The notes under the pieces: generated by a model
Databases searched by the model: none
Seen by the model: only the letters and a program-made list of their open reading frames with translations
Told to the model about the DNA's origin: nothing
Assembly (NCBI GenBank): GCA_920105625.2
Contig: OV050030.1
Span: 24,522,016 to 24,586,015 of the forward strand
Direction: 5' to 3'
Source of the DNA: Clusia tigrina
Lineage: Eukaryota > Arthropoda > Insecta > Diptera > Clusiidae
Length of the DNA: 64,000 bases
In this document: piece after piece, positions 25,214 to 36,010 of the stretch
Position numbering within the stretch: position 1 is the stretch's first letter
How the letters are laid out: each line of letters begins with the position of its first letter
Position numbers and translations under genes: made by a program

Positions 25214-26203
25214 TTATTTTGTTTTTCCCCACCATACCAATGCCCCATATAGTATGATGGGTTTAACCATTTGGGTGTATATCCAGAAGGTCATTTTGGG
25301 GCTCAGACCCCAGGATTTTCCCAGAAGTTGGTTTGTAGTCCAAAGGTTTTTCGTGGCTTTTTTTATTACCGAGTTAAGGTGTGCCTCCCAGGTGAGTTTT
25401 TTATCCAGGATGATACCTAGATATTTTACCTCTTCATGTAAGGGTACCTCTATTCCATTTATTTTTAATGTTGGGATATCAAATGTCCTTTTCCTGGTGA
25501 AGGGGGCAATAGTGGTTTTGGTGGGGTTTATTGATAGCCCCTCTTTCCTGCACCACTCCCATGTTGTGTCTAAGGCATCTTGCATCAGGTCTCCAATAGT
25601 CCTTTCATGATTGCCTTGGATTATTATAGATATGTCATCTGCATATCCAATTGTTTTGTATCCTTTATTATTAAGGATCTGTATTAGGTTATCAACTAGT
25701 ATGGACCATAGCAGTGGTGATAGTACTCCCCCCTGCGGACATCCCTTTACCGCTGTAACACTCATGTTAACTTGCCCTAAAGAGGCTGTGATTATTCTTT
25801 GGTTTAGCATATTGCTTACCCATTTTACTATTGCTGGATCTGCTCCCCTGTTGGAGAGTGCCAGTTCTATTGCTTGAAAGTTCGCATTGTCGAAAGCACC
25901 CTCAATGTCCATGAATGCACAGAGGGCTACCTCCTTTAGGCCTAGTGCCTTTTCAATATCACGAACAATTGTGTGCAGTGCTGTGACTGTAGATTTCCCT
26001 TTTTGATAGGCAAATTGTAGCTTATGTAGTGGAGTATCAGAGATTACCTCCTCTCTTAGGTAGCAGTCCAATATCTTTTCCATGGTTTTTAACATGAAGG
26101 ACGTTAGACTGATTGGCCTGTAGGATTTGGGAGATTCGGGGGGGTTTATTTCCACCCTTTGGTAGGAATATAGCCTTAACCTCCCGCCAAACCTTAGGAA
26201 CAT
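25214..26203 (-). pseudogene. ORF2 part 2b: reverse transcriptase core
   Basis: Contains SYRPISLTSFMLKTMEKILD, the motif-A aspartate in AFMDIEGAFDN, QGGVLSPLLWSILVDNL and the catalytic GYADDISIII box, then KYLGIILDKKLTWEAHL. So the RT palm is complete in this open segment. It is separated from its neighbours by shifts near 26140 (a run of seven G on the + strand) and near 25215. Confidence 0.93.
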
Positions 26204-26248
26204 ATCCCAATATTAAAGTAGATCTAAAGATTTGAACCAAAATTTGTA

Positions 26249-27019
26249 TTAATCTCTCCTGGTCCCTTTTGAAAGTAGGGCTGGAAATATACCATCAGGT
26301 CCAGGTGATTTGTAGGGTTTAAACGAGTTGATTGCCCATTCAACCCTTTCAAATTTTACTATTCTGAAGATAGTAGAGTTTCTTGCCCTGTAGCGATTGT
26401 ACGCTGACACCCCATGATCTTTGTCGCTGGTTGTGTTAGGCCGGCAATCAGGGAAATGAGTTTTAAGAAGAAGCTCTAGTGTATCATTAAAAGTGTTTGT
26501 GAAAGTACCATCCGGTGCCTTTAAAGTGCCAATTGGATTAATTACCCCCTTGGACAGTGATTTTTGTATTCTGGCTGTCGTTGGGACATCTTTAAGTTCT
26601 TCACAGAAGTTTTTCCATGAGTTCCTTTTTGATTTCCTCAGTTCCTTGTTGTATAGTGTCTGGGATTTTTTATATTCGTCCCATGTTTTGTATTTCTTTG
26701 CGTCATTGAATTTAGACCTTGCTATTTGACGCAAATTAGCTAGTTCTTTGTTCCACCAAGGGACCCTCTTCGTTGAGGATTTTGTCTTGAGTGGACAACA
26801 TTCGTGATATGAGGATATAATGGAGTCAGTCAGAGCTTCAACTGATGCATCCAATTTCTCTGTCGATCTTATGTGAAGCATGCTTCTGGTTAGCTTAGTT
26901 TCTAAGCACTCTGAGTATTTATCCCAGTTTGTTGATTTAGGGCTTCTATAGAGCATTACGCTCTTATTTAACCCCATGATTTCAAAGAGAATATGTTTAT
27001 TGAGACATTGAGTCCTCAT
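26249..27019 (-). pseudogene. ORF2 part 2a: endonuclease-RT linker and RT start
   Basis: Open segment from NKHILFEIMGLNKSVMLYRS to FKPYKSPGPDGIFPALL. The SPGPDGI motif marks the entry of the RT domain; the next residues (IFRSTLILGYVPKVWREVKA) continue in another frame at 26240-26145. A shift near 27000 parts it from the endonuclease and one near 26255 from the next RT piece. Confidence 0.88.
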
Positions 27020-27638
27020 CAGAGACTCTCCAGTTCGTGATCATATCAAGTGAATTATTTGTTATGAGTGTTAAGTCAAGAACCTCTTGTCGTATGGCAT
27101 TTTCAAAGGTGGGTTTATTGCCCCTGTTTGCAATAGCTATGTTAGTTTGTAGTAAATATTCTAGGAGCGACTCACCTCTTGTGTTTGTATCTGTACTGCC
27201 CCAGATTGTATTGTGCGCATTTGCATCGCAACCAATGATTAACGTCTTGTTGTGTGTCTTGCAGTAGTTCACTAGACCTATGATATTCGGTGGTGGTGCT
27301 TCGTTGGTGTCTCCTGGAAAGTAAGCTGAGGCTACGACAGCCTCTATTTTCTTCCCATTTGCATCCACTTCGACGAGTGCTGCTGCTGTGTCGCCATTCA
27401 TAAACTCTATAAATGGCAGATATTTAATGTTGGTATCAATGATAAGTGCAGCCCTTGGTTTGACTGCACCCACGTCATAGATTACCTGTGTGTTTGGTGT
27501 CTTGAGGCCTACTATCTTGCCTCTATGTATCCAGGGCTCCTGGATAAGTCCTATGTTGGTGCTTCCACAGGCAAACCTTCTGCTAAGTTCGGCCGTTGCA
27601 GCCTTAGCATGGTGAAGATTTGCCTGGATGCACTTCAT
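26997..27638 (-). pseudogene. ORF2 part 1: APE-type endonuclease
   Basis: Begins MKCIQANLHHAKAATAELSR and contains GLIQEPW (catalytic Glu), AYFPGD, IIGCDANAHNTIWGS (the D.N pair) and QEVLDLTLIT. The closing SDHxx region should follow RVSDEDSMS but a frame shift near 27000 interrupts it. Start codon overlaps the ORF1 stop as ATGA (27638-27635), a stop-restart arrangement used by some two-ORF non-LTR elements. Confidence 0.92.
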
Positions 27639-28852
27639 GTTGGTGCTACTGAGTTGGGATTGGATGGAGTACTTTCGTCCTCTTCTTCCAACTCCACAGC
27701 ATCCATTTTATCCGCCAGCTCATCAGCATTGGGGGATGCAGCCTTTAGCCTGAGACTCACTTGGCCAAATCTAAAGTTGACCTTATCACCTGATTCCACA
27801 AGGCTGGCTGCTGATTTCTGGTCTACTGCTAGGACCAGAGTTACGTTAGAGCCTCTTTCAGCTCTTCGTAGTGTGCGCCACGACTCGACGTGGAGGCCTT
27901 TGTTCTGCCCCTGCAAAAAGTCCAGGATCCTAGCGGTCTCCAGGGACTGGGAGTTGGGAAAGTACCCCACAGCGATCCGCGAGTGAGGTATCTTGGACTC
28001 CTCTGTGACCCACAGTGAAGCACCCTCCCAAGGCGACGCGTTGGTGATGGCCGCTTTTAGCCAGTCTGTTGACGCGCTATCTTTACAGTGCAGAACCATG
28101 TATCCTGCTTTGTAGATAGCGCCCAGGAACGCTGGTTTTGTAGCCTGTTGTTTTCCGGCTATGATTTTATCCAGGATGAGTTTCTGGATGGAGTCCATTT
28201 GCTCCGTTGTTAGGGGCGTATTGGGATAGTCTCTTGCGAGTACTGCCATTTTGATGCCTGTCACCACATCCTTGTAGGAGGCAGTGGGCTGCCTCTTCTT
28301 GGATGTATTTTCGTCTGCTGCAGAGGTTGCTGCTTGTGCTGTTTTAATAGCCGGTGCTGCTGCTGCTGCTACGGCCTTGGAGGTGGAGGGTTGATCATCC
28401 CTTAGCCGCTTTTTATATGTGGCCTCTGGAGGTGTTTGTTCGTCCGACCTCTGCCTTTTGGGGCCTGGTTTTCCGCCTTCGACCTTGTTTGTGGGCATAG
28501 GGAGCATAGCTTTGGCGTAAGCCTCTTCTCTGCTGAACCCTTTCTTGAGGAAGTAACTGAACCTCTTTTTGCCTGCGCCGCTGAGTTTTTTAGGCTTTTC
28601 AGCTGCTGCTTCCGTGCCTATCGGATTTTGGAGGTCGGCGTTTTGGCTCGCGCCAATCGAGGGCTGCTCTGCCTCTCTTTGCTGAGGTGCTGTGGCCTCT
28701 TTGTGTGAGCTATTGTGGCTGCTCTCGCCATTCGGTTTTTGTTTATCTGTGTTCATTTTGTTCCCACGAGTAAAGGGGAAATATCGGTCCACCACGCCAG
28801 TGCCCCGGTAGCGCGGTAAGGCATGGATTGAAATGGGGCCTTGCCTGGGCAC
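27635..28852 (-). CDS. Retrotransposon ORF1 (Gag-like), up to 405 aa
   Basis: Basic, low-complexity N-terminal part (Lys/Glu/Ala-rich to about residue 200) followed by a folded-looking C-terminal region with AGYMVLHCKDSASTDWLKAA, SRIAVGYFPNSQS and ESWRTLRRAERGSNVTLVLA. This resembles the ORF1 proteins of LOA-type elements that carry a DUF4780-like domain (from memory). No CCHC knuckles seen. The frame is intact. The first ATG is at 28852, but a second ATG at residue 33 (28756, MNTDKQK) starts just after the GC-rich leader-like part and may be the true start. Stop overlaps ORF2 start as ATGA. Confidence 0.85.
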   Translation of the reverse strand: MPRQGPISIHALPRYRGTGVVDRYFPFTRGNKMNTDKQKPNGESSHNSSHKEATAPQQREAEQPSIGASQNADLQNPIGTEAAAEKPKKLSGAGKKRFSYFLKKGFSREEAYAKAMLPMPTNKVEGGKPGPKRQRSDEQTPPEATYKKRLRDDQPSTSKAVAAAAAPAIKTAQAATSAADENTSKKRQPTASYKDVVTGIKMAVLARDYPNTPLTTEQMDSIQKLILDKIIAGKQQATKPAFLGAIYKAGYMVLHCKDSASTDWLKAAITNASPWEGASLWVTEESKIPHSRIAVGYFPNSQSLETARILDFLQGQNKGLHVESWRTLRRAERGSNVTLVLAVDQKSAASLVESGDKVNFRFGQVSLRLKAASPNADELADKMDAVELEEEDESTPSNPNSVAPT

Positions 28853-29298
28853 CCCAAGTTCGCTATTAAGCTTGGCTCTACCCCGTCAAGCAAGCCCACA
28901 AGCATAGCTGTTCCACTGTGGGTTTAGGGGGTTTGTTTGGGTCAATAGGCCCGTCCGCGCTCCAGACTGGAGATCCAGAGCGCGGGCGAACCCTTGCCCC
29001 AGGGAGTTTTCCTTCTCCCCGCCCGGCTATCGGCGGCTCAACCTCAGCAGAGACATGACCGTACTGAAAATGAGCCATTGGTCTGAAAGATAGCCGCACT
29101 TCCCCGAAGGGCTGACCAATTAGCTAGCGCCAAGCGGGCAACCTAGCTAGCCCCTCAGCGTCTGACCAGGAATCGTAGTTATCTACTTTCAGCCTGTACG
29201 TTGGTGGTAGTTCTTTGTTTATATGCTGGACCACATCCCAGTCTTCCAGCACATATCAAGCCCCTACACCGCGACAAGGTGACTACCTACGTAGAGGT
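28853..29298 (-). other. GC-rich 5' leader of the retrotransposon
   Basis: Unlike the AT-rich host DNA, this part is GC-rich (for example CGCCGATAGCCGGGCGGGGA on the minus strand). It lies directly upstream of ORF1 and ends at the presumed target duplication 29299-29308. It would contain the element's internal promoter, as is usual for non-LTR elements; no motif can be named. Confidence 0.7.
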
Positions 29299-29309
29299 TA
29301 TAGATAATA

Positions 29310-29496
29310 CGAGGGGTACTATTTATATTTTGGCCAAATTGATTTTCTTAACTCACTGTAAACAAAACAAATGGCACTTGTACATCAACACGTTGTGAGT
29401 ACGTTTATGCTAAAAAAGATCAAACTTTATTATGGTGTTGCTTTTAGCTATTGACATTAGTGTTGCCAGTTCCCTAAATATAAATAGTACCCCTCG
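29310..29496. mobile_element. Mariner-type MITE, 187 bp
   Basis: Perfect inverted ends of 21 bp (CGAGGGGTACTATTTATATT plus T) at 29310-29330 and 29476-29496. TA flanks both sides (29308-29309 and 29497-29498). The first bases CGAGGG match the ends of the intact mariner at 401. No coding capacity. It is inserted exactly at the edge of the retrotransposon target duplication. Confidence 0.85.
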
Positions 29497-29498
29497 TA

Positions 29499-30690
29499 GT
29501 AAATATAGATTAAATATTGTGTTTAAAGTCTGGATTATTTGAGAGCTCGATAAGCTATTTGAAAAGATTGCTATTTGTATCTGTTGTAAAATTTACGGAA
29601 TGTAAATTTATTATAATAGTCTTAAGCAAAATTATCGGAATGTAAATTTATTATAATTTAAGAAAAATTATAAAAGGGGTCACCAAATGAAGGAATTACA
29701 TTAGTTCGGTTGTTAATGGAGTGGTCTATAAAATAACATGGGGAATACGAAATATTAACCCCAATAGTTTGCACATGATTTACAACAGGAACTCTTTCAA
29801 TTTCGAGGTCCGCATATTCTCATTCTGAATCGTGTAAATGGCCAAGCGATTATCTACAATAAATCTGACTGCCTATATTGTAGCTTAAGGCAATAAACCA
29901 AGAATGATTCCCATGAACACCAAAGAGGTAAAAACCTCCCGAAATGCACCCTCGGCTAGCATTCTTACAACTTTCGTCTTATCTGTCAAATTTTGAAAAT
30001 TAGGTAAACTCAATACGTACGTCTGCCCACAGAGCTTTGCCCAGTTACCAGAACTATATTTAATTATATTATTTTTTGCTATTGGCAGTTTTTTGACATA
30101 AAAGGCGAAATAAAGGTTTCAACCATAAGAGCAGCCCTGTAATGTGTAAAAAATGGTAATATCCCACCGCGAGACACCAGCATAGACTACAAGCCTTGCT
30201 ACCAGTTCTTTGGAACCCCATATATTGCCACCAAAATCACTGATTAGCTGTCACGAAAGTTTTGACGAGAATTCGGAGCAGCATAACCTTCACCTTCTAT
30301 TGGTACAGATATATACCGGGAAACTGCAGGGTAAATTAACTGGCAAGACAAGGCTTGACCAAAGAACTTTCCCCAGAATATGCTGACTTGGGTATTCCTG
30401 TGAGTGCTTGCAAGTGATGATAAGAGAACTAATGTCCAACGCCACCTGGTTGATCGTTGAAACAGCCACGACAACGCAACAGATTTGCCCAAAGCTGGAT
30501 TGGAAACGCAATAAAAGTACTAAATTTCAAAAGAGCGCGGTTGTTGTTGGTGTAATTAGTGATCTCTATATCCTAGGTAGCGACTCCAAAAGATTCCAGG
30601 GATGAGATGCTGTGGTATCTCAATGGGTCATACGGGCATAATCTGACTATCTACCTACTTATGACTTCCCATTATTTATTTCTTTATTCT
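29499..30690. other. Intron DNA, no gene recognised
   Basis: Contains a direct repeat of CGGAATGTAAATTTATTATA at about 29596 and 29637, and a less AT-rich part at about 30150-30620. That part may be old transposon DNA, but I could not recognise any domain on either strand. Confidence 0.5.
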
Positions 30691-30699
30691 ATCAAAGTG

Positions 30700-31205
30700 G
30701 ATTTAATTTAGACGTGGATGCTTCAGCAATTGTATTTTAATTCCAGTTTCGTGTGAAATGTCATTCCCTTTAAGGCTGCCATTAAGGCCGAAACAAGGCA
30801 TGCAGCTCCTCGAAGGTAGTCTCTCTCTATCGCTCCTTACTTCATGAGCTGGACATTGTACACCATGTCTATTAGGTTGGCCCTCGACGCGCGGGACTCC
30901 TGTCGCAACTGTCACGATAAGGATGAGGGAGAGACGGTAGCCCATCTACTCTGTTACTTTCTGTTCCTCCAAGCGCAAGTGGAAAACTCTGTTGTGCCCT
31001 CTTCTTCAATTACCTGGACGATCTCAAATCAATCAATAAAAGTCTGCGAAATTCGTTCTACTTTCCAAATGACTGGTGTAAGACTCCACACAGATTCTCG
31101 GGAAGTACAGATTTATATCCTAACTTTTAGTATCACAATGGACCGGCGCATGGCCTAAGTGTGTCTTCTGGACGAGTATCCGTGGCGCAACCTTAACCTA
31201 TCCTA
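30700..31205 (+). pseudogene. Non-LTR retrotransposon 3' end, RNase H-tail remnant
   Basis: The + strand encodes RLALDARDSCRNCHDKDEGE followed by TVAHLLCYF, the C..C…H….C tail downstream of RNase H in I/R1-type elements. Next comes a degraded stretch (TGVRLHTDSREVQIYILT) and the 3' end GGCGCAACCTTAACCTATCC. Related 3' ends occur at 42540-42965. Several shifts; no intact frame. Confidence 0.65.
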
Positions 31206-32425
31206 AGTGCTGAGTATTTTGATCAGCTGTTTTTGGCGTTCCAATTTTGTTTTGACACTTCAAATGGGAAAAATTTGCTGATTGGTGACTAACCAATTTG
31301 CTCGATACTTTATACATATGTATATACATAAATTTAAATATCAATGCATACTGTGTGGTCGTCTATTTGCGATTCGATCGAGACCAAGTTGAGGCTAATG
31401 CAAGCTTGCAATACGACTGATAAAATATTATACTTTAGGATTTTCAACATGTAATTATTTGCTGCTTGTTAGTTCTTTCTCTACTTGGCCTTTCGAACAA
31501 TTGCATTTTTTATTCAATTTTCCACAAAAGCCCCACACTCGATAGAGTGCATGTTCAAAGGTATACGAGTATATATGTACTTGTATGTAAATGTATAAGT
31601 AAGCTAATATGTATTGTCTCAATTAACATTGCGTTCCTATATTTGCACAAAGTGTAGCAATTTTTTAATTTACATGTTAGATTTTTTCATGATACGATTA
31701 TGTAAGATTGCACCAATGCCCGCCTGGCAGAATACAATGAAAACAATGCATCCTCTCCCGCTCTCTTATTCTTTTTCCGCGCTCTCTCTCTCTTTATCTA
31801 TCCTCTTTCTCTCTGTCTAGTTCTAGTTGATTTGTTATATATTTGTTTACCTAGCAGCGCTACATTTAATTAACGGGTATGGTTCAGCATCACGGGTTGG
31901 TTGGGGGTGCTCCGGCGAGATCACACAACGTAGCCAATGAATTTCTCGGCAAGTGAAAGTCACAAAGGAAAACAAACCAAAGTCACAATTAAAAGGAAAA
32001 ACAAAATAAAAATGTTTAAATATATTTAATGTTTAGCTGCTGTTGCCAATAGTCTGGTGACGTTTTCTTGGACGCCTCCTAAGTTGCGTTAAGCACTCAG
32101 CACTTTGATTGATGAAATCTGACAAAATGTTCCTTTGTTTCACTAATGCTGTCATTGGTGTGGAAATTGTGTGATTCATAATTCTTATGCAGTGTATTTG
32201 TAATGCATTTTCTTTGCACGCTTCTAATACAACCAAAATTGGACCATTAGATTCTTAAATAGAGAATATTCGATAGTTTTAATTATGTTCTGTGTTCTCG
32301 TGGAATTCGGATGAATACAGTTGAGGAAGAGTCGATTTATTTTCCATTCGTATTTTCTACTAATTTCCTGAATCCGTAGAAAACTAGAATGAAGTACATT
32401 TATGCACTATAAAATTAATAAACTT
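31206..32425. other. Intron DNA, no gene recognised
   Basis: AT-rich, with CT-rich simple sequence at about 31750-31820 (TCTCTCTC / TTCTCTCTGTC). No gene supported. Confidence 0.55.
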
Positions 32426-32722
32426 TCAATAGAGTTTATTTTCTGCTATCGGAAGAATATTTGACATGAAAGCCTTGATGAACCCGGCGGGATCGTAGGT
32501 TTGTATATCAACGCCACAGTCGAAGTCAGGAAAGGTTTGCATATCAACGCCACAGTCGAAGTCAGGAAAGATTTGCATATCAACGCCACAGTCGAAAGTT
32601 GTTGCTCTCTTTTTGCATTGATTAATAACAATTCTTATAATTGAGTTCTGGAATTTCACAGTTGACTCTATTCCAATTTTGTTGTACTGGGTTGTAGAGC
32701 TCTTAGTCTTTGCTGAATACAA
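32426..32722 (-). CDS. Unrecognised 98-aa frame with a repeated 12-aa motif
   Basis: I do not recognise this protein. Residues 42-77 repeat the 12-aa unit FDCGVDMQTFPD about two and a half times, each with one Cys; the tail YDPAGFIKAFMSNILPIAEN looks like ordinary folded sequence. It starts with a Lys/Ser/Thr-rich part (MYSAKTKSSTTQYNKIG). It could be a fragment of a larger, probably mobile-element protein in which a 36-bp segment has been amplified. Could equally be non-coding. Confidence 0.25.
   Translation of the reverse strand: MYSAKTKSSTTQYNKIGIESTVKFQNSIIRIVINQCKKRATTFDCGVDMQIFPDFDCGVDMQTFPDFDCGVDIQTYDPAGFIKAFMSNILPIAENKLY
32501..32594. repeat. 36-bp tandem repeat, about 2.6 copies
   Basis: Unit TTGCATATCAACGCCACAGT followed by CGAAGTCAGGAAAGGT, at 32501, 32537 and 32573 (last partial). 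Copies are almost identical. The unit length is a multiple of three and keeps the minus-strand frame open. Confidence 0.9.
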
Positions 32723-33065
32723 GAATTTTACTAAATCCAGTTTTATGTATATTTACTTGTTGCTGCAGCAGTCAGTTTACCATTGCAATACTCACTTCAA
32801 TAGTTGGTTTTCCATTTGAAGCGGACTCTGACAAGGTTTTGAAGGCGAGGTATTATTCTATGTATTACCATAAAAGAGACAATGGACCAGAGCATTCCGT
32901 TTAATTTTAGCCATATTTTAAATGAATAAGTTTTTCGTCACAATTTAGTCTTTATTATTATTATTATGTTATCCTTGTGTTATTACTCTGTTATCATTAT
33001 TTACAATATGTTACCACCATGTTATCAATATGTTATCACCATATGTTGTTCCTCGGTTGTCATTA

Positions 33066-33066
<1 letters not shown>
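32723..33066. other. Intron DNA, no gene recognised
   Basis: AT-rich with repeated TGTTATCA/TATGTTA words (32965-33060) leading into the ATT repeat. No gene supported. Confidence 0.5.
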
Positions 33067-33111
<45 letters not shown>

Positions 33112-33256
33112 ACCTTACACCATAATTAATTATGAGTGCAAGGTGTTGGGGGAATGAGTACTAGCTACAGAGGTTTTCGACTCGACGAGAAAAAGATTTT
33201 ATAGAAAGAAGCATTTTAGAGACCAAGCCAAGATTTGAACCTGCTATCCTCGTAGT
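33067..33256 (-). mobile_element. tRNA-derived SINE, head partly lost
   Basis: On the minus strand: a diverged B-box-like GGTTCAAATCTTGG, body TTTCTATAAAATC…AGTACTCATTCCCCC…CACTCATAATTAATTATGG and a long (AAT)n tail (33067-33105 as ATT repeats on +). Same order as 9408-9592. The A-box end is not recognisable beyond 33256. Confidence 0.65.
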
Positions 33257-34316
33257 GAATTTAGTCCTTAATTAGTGTTATGTAAATATTTTCTAGTATA
33301 GTGCGTTATCTTTAGTAACCCCAGAGAAATCTTGGAATTCCCACTAGCTCACGAACGGTTAACAATTACACTGGATTGAATGGTGGGTATGATCTAATGT
33401 GCGTCTATTTGTGGCAAATCAAACTATTTTGCAAATATATCTGAATACACAAACATTCTAATAAAAAATTTCAAGAATATGCATATGAAAATTTTAGAGG
33501 ACGGACAAAAATGAAATCAACAACAATTAAAATTGAATATAATTGAGACCCGTTTAGTAAAATAGCCTTTTATTATTTTACATTTCGTTCCCATTTAACT
33601 ATAAAAAAGAGGCAATTGATTCCATATCAATATCCCACTTAAACTTGTGGGATTATCGAGCATGAATATATGACCATGGCTTCGCATAATGTTCGCATAA
33701 TGTTCGCATAATTTACATTGCAATTTTCATATTTATGTAAATTCTATTAAATTGCTCAGATGATTATAAAAAGTCTTATTTCAAACGACCTTTTGACTAG
33801 TAATATCACTAAAAGATAGTGGAGAAGCTACAGAGGAGCTTTTTTCTATTCAAATTTTGCCATTTGTTTTTATATTTGTTAAGTTTCATTTTTTAGTTAA
33901 TAAACAAAAGATAGGGTAAATACCACACTCATTTTTTTGTTAGTGTATTGGTTAAATTGTTATTTTTTTAATGCGTACTTCAATATTGTTTCAATTCGTG
34001 CGATTACTTGCTTATTTTTAAATTAGGACATAAAAGACTTTTTATTAAATGGTTTTTTTACAGATTCGCTTTGATCCATTTCATAATAAAAAATGTGTTA
34101 AATTCATAAGTTATTTATTTATTTATTTAATCCTTATATAATTATTTAAATATAAATATCAAAATTAGGCGGCACGAGCAACTGAGGGAAGCGAACTTCA
34201 CATGATTTAAAGTTGATACATTTCCAGAAGTAGGCAGGTCATAGGTATTTAATGCCAACCACCCCAAGACGATAATTGCAATTGTATTAACAATTTCTAG
34301 CCAATTGACTGACTTA
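33257..34316. other. Intron DNA, no gene recognised
   Basis: AT-rich. TTCGCATAATG is repeated three times at about 33682-33712. No coding sequence recognised. Confidence 0.55.
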
Positions 34317-35204
34317 TGAGGGGTGTATGATAAGTACCCGTGTTAGGCAAGAAAACTCTTTAATTTTTTTTAAATTTCTCAATATAGTCTCCTTTCAGCT
34401 CGATACATTTAGTCGATTATATTCAAATTTTTCAAGCTATCCAAAAAATATGATATGCGGACATGACTTTTCCGGCCGATGGAACCCTTTTCGCCTTCTT
34501 TGTAGCGGATTCGCCGGGTGAAGTCCACTGTTTTGACTGTTCTTTCATTTCTGGCTTGTAGTGATGGATCCATGTTTCGTCAGCAGTCACAAAACACTGT
34601 AGAAACTCTTTCGGGTTGTGCTTAAACATGTCCAAACAGTGCTCCAAAGTTGTCATGCGATTGGGTTTTTGCTCCACTGTGTGCAAACGCGGCACCCATC
34701 TCGCCGATAGCTTTCTCATACCCAGTTTTTCGTGTAGGATATTTTGTATGCGTTCAATTGAGATGTGTACAATGTCAGCAATCTCTCTGATCTTCACCCA
34801 GCGATTTGCTGACACGATATCATGGATATTGTGTACCATATCCTCCGTAGTCACTTCAATCGGATGGCCTGGGCGGTCTTCATCAAAAAGATGTTTTCGG
34901 CCACGCTTAAATTCATTAAACCAACATCTGATGATTGTGATCGAAGGAGCATGGTCCTTCTAAACGGTATGCAATTTCACTTTGATTTTCTCACACGAAA
35001 GAAATCTAATCACTGATCGATATTGCTCTGTATCCATGGTTGGAAACAAACACGAACTTGACTACTTTCAACAGGTATCAAAACAAAACTAAACGATAAA
35101 TTTTTCTGAAATTTTAGAATCATCGTTTTAAAGATGGCAATAAATGACGGCGTACACATTTTGCGTCAGTCATGCCATCAGTTGCTAAACACGGAAGGGT
35201 TCCC
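34317..35204 (-). pseudogene. Internally deleted mariner element
   Basis: Minus-strand mariner. The N-terminus starts at 35037 (MDTEQYRSVIRF), is broken by a stop near 34960, then continues with GHPIEVTTEDMVHNIHDIVS, LSARWVPRLHTVEQKP and the catalytic block VTADETWIHHYKPE. It breaks off after GKVMSAYHIFWIA near 34435, where sequence jumps to the extreme C-terminal part, so the second and third catalytic Asp are deleted. The ends (TGAGGGGTGTATGATAAGTA at left; GGGAACCCTTCCGTGTTTAG inverted at right) share CCGTGTT..GCAA, with TA at 34315 and 35205. A different lineage from the element at 401. Confidence 0.8.
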
Positions 35205-35209
35205 TAAGT

Positions 35210-35568
35210 GAAATAAGCGGGCGGGTATATTTGCCCAAGTTCTGACGGTAGATGCGGCTACCGGCGGGGAGCCTTTCCATTGTTAGTTATACTGACAGCG
35301 CTAGGCCAACAGTGGCGCATGTGTTAAAAGCCCGGGATACCGGTCAGAGGCTGGTGATGTAATCCCCTCTCCCTATGTGAAAGATCTGTCAGGAGATGCG
35401 AATTTAGAAGCCAATCCTTTCTGTACGCCTTCTCCACCAAACACCAGTAAAGCAAATGTTGAGGAACTCGAGGGTGCGGTGTGGGAAAATATTTATTTAT
35501 CCGCTAAGTCTGCTTCTATAGCTTGTAAGAGGCTGTCCCCCATAGTTTGCTACTCAAGTCGTCAATGA
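35210..35568 (+). pseudogene. Possible 5' leader and ORF1 start of a non-LTR retrotransposon
   Basis: A GC-rich block (CGGCTACCGGCGGGGAGCCT; AAGCCCGGGATACCGGTCAG) stands out from the AT-rich flanks and leads into a short frame (35377-35568). That frame contains TSKANVEELEGAVWENIYLS and AKSASIACKRLS, plausibly the start of a Gag-like ORF1. The frame stops soon after. Identification is by general look only. Confidence 0.4.
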
Positions 35569-35639
35569 GAACATTTTGAGAAGACCTACGGTAACTGGTT
35601 GTAAAATTTTTCATATCAGAACGATTTGAATGTCTAGAA

Positions 35640-36010
35640 GTATTTTATTTTCCAATATATTCTACCCCGAAAACATGATCATAGATAGGTGGGTAGTTAT
35701 AATGGTTGACAAAGCCTCGGGTCGCCCAATTAGCACTAGTCCCCTTTTTGATGACATATCCTCGCGGCCCAAAAGATTATTATTATTGTGTATAAATGTT
35801 TTTAGATCAGAGAGTTATAATGTATATCTGAGAGTTACAATGGCACAGACTCACCTGAAAAGGACTTCCGAAAAAGTGACTCATGAGGGTCGGGCAATCA
35901 CAAAGAAAATGGGCAACTGTTTCTGTCTCTTGTGGGTCTTTACAGCTTCTGCAATAGGCAGTGAACGGATTCAAAATAATATAAATTTTGCTTTGCCGGT
36001 TTTTTAAATA
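35640..36010 (-). pseudogene. Remnant of non-LTR RNase H tail
   Basis: Across shifting minus-strand frames at about 35960-35850 I read CKDPQETETVAHFLCDCPTL, the cysteine/histidine tail that follows RNase H in these retrotransposons. The rest is too decayed to follow. Confidence 0.45.

Larger units (their letters stand above)
23961..29298 (-). mobile_element. Non-LTR retrotransposon, near full length (about 5.3 kb), ORF2 broken
   Basis: Minus-strand element with a GC-rich 5' leader (28853-29298), ORF1 and an ORF2 with endonuclease, reverse transcriptase, RNase H and a cysteine tail. TATAGATAAT occurs at 23951-23960 and 29299-29308 and is a probable 10-bp target duplication, which sets these limits. 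It has no LTRs. ORF1 plus an APE-type endonuclease and an RNase H point to the I/LOA/R1 group; LOA-like is my best guess. At least four frame breaks in ORF2 make it non-autonomous, unless some are sequencing indels in homopolymers. Confidence 0.85.

Noticed and set aside
24756..25610. 284-aa + strand frame
   Set aside because: Antisense shadow of the RT and RNase H coding strand of the retrotransposon.
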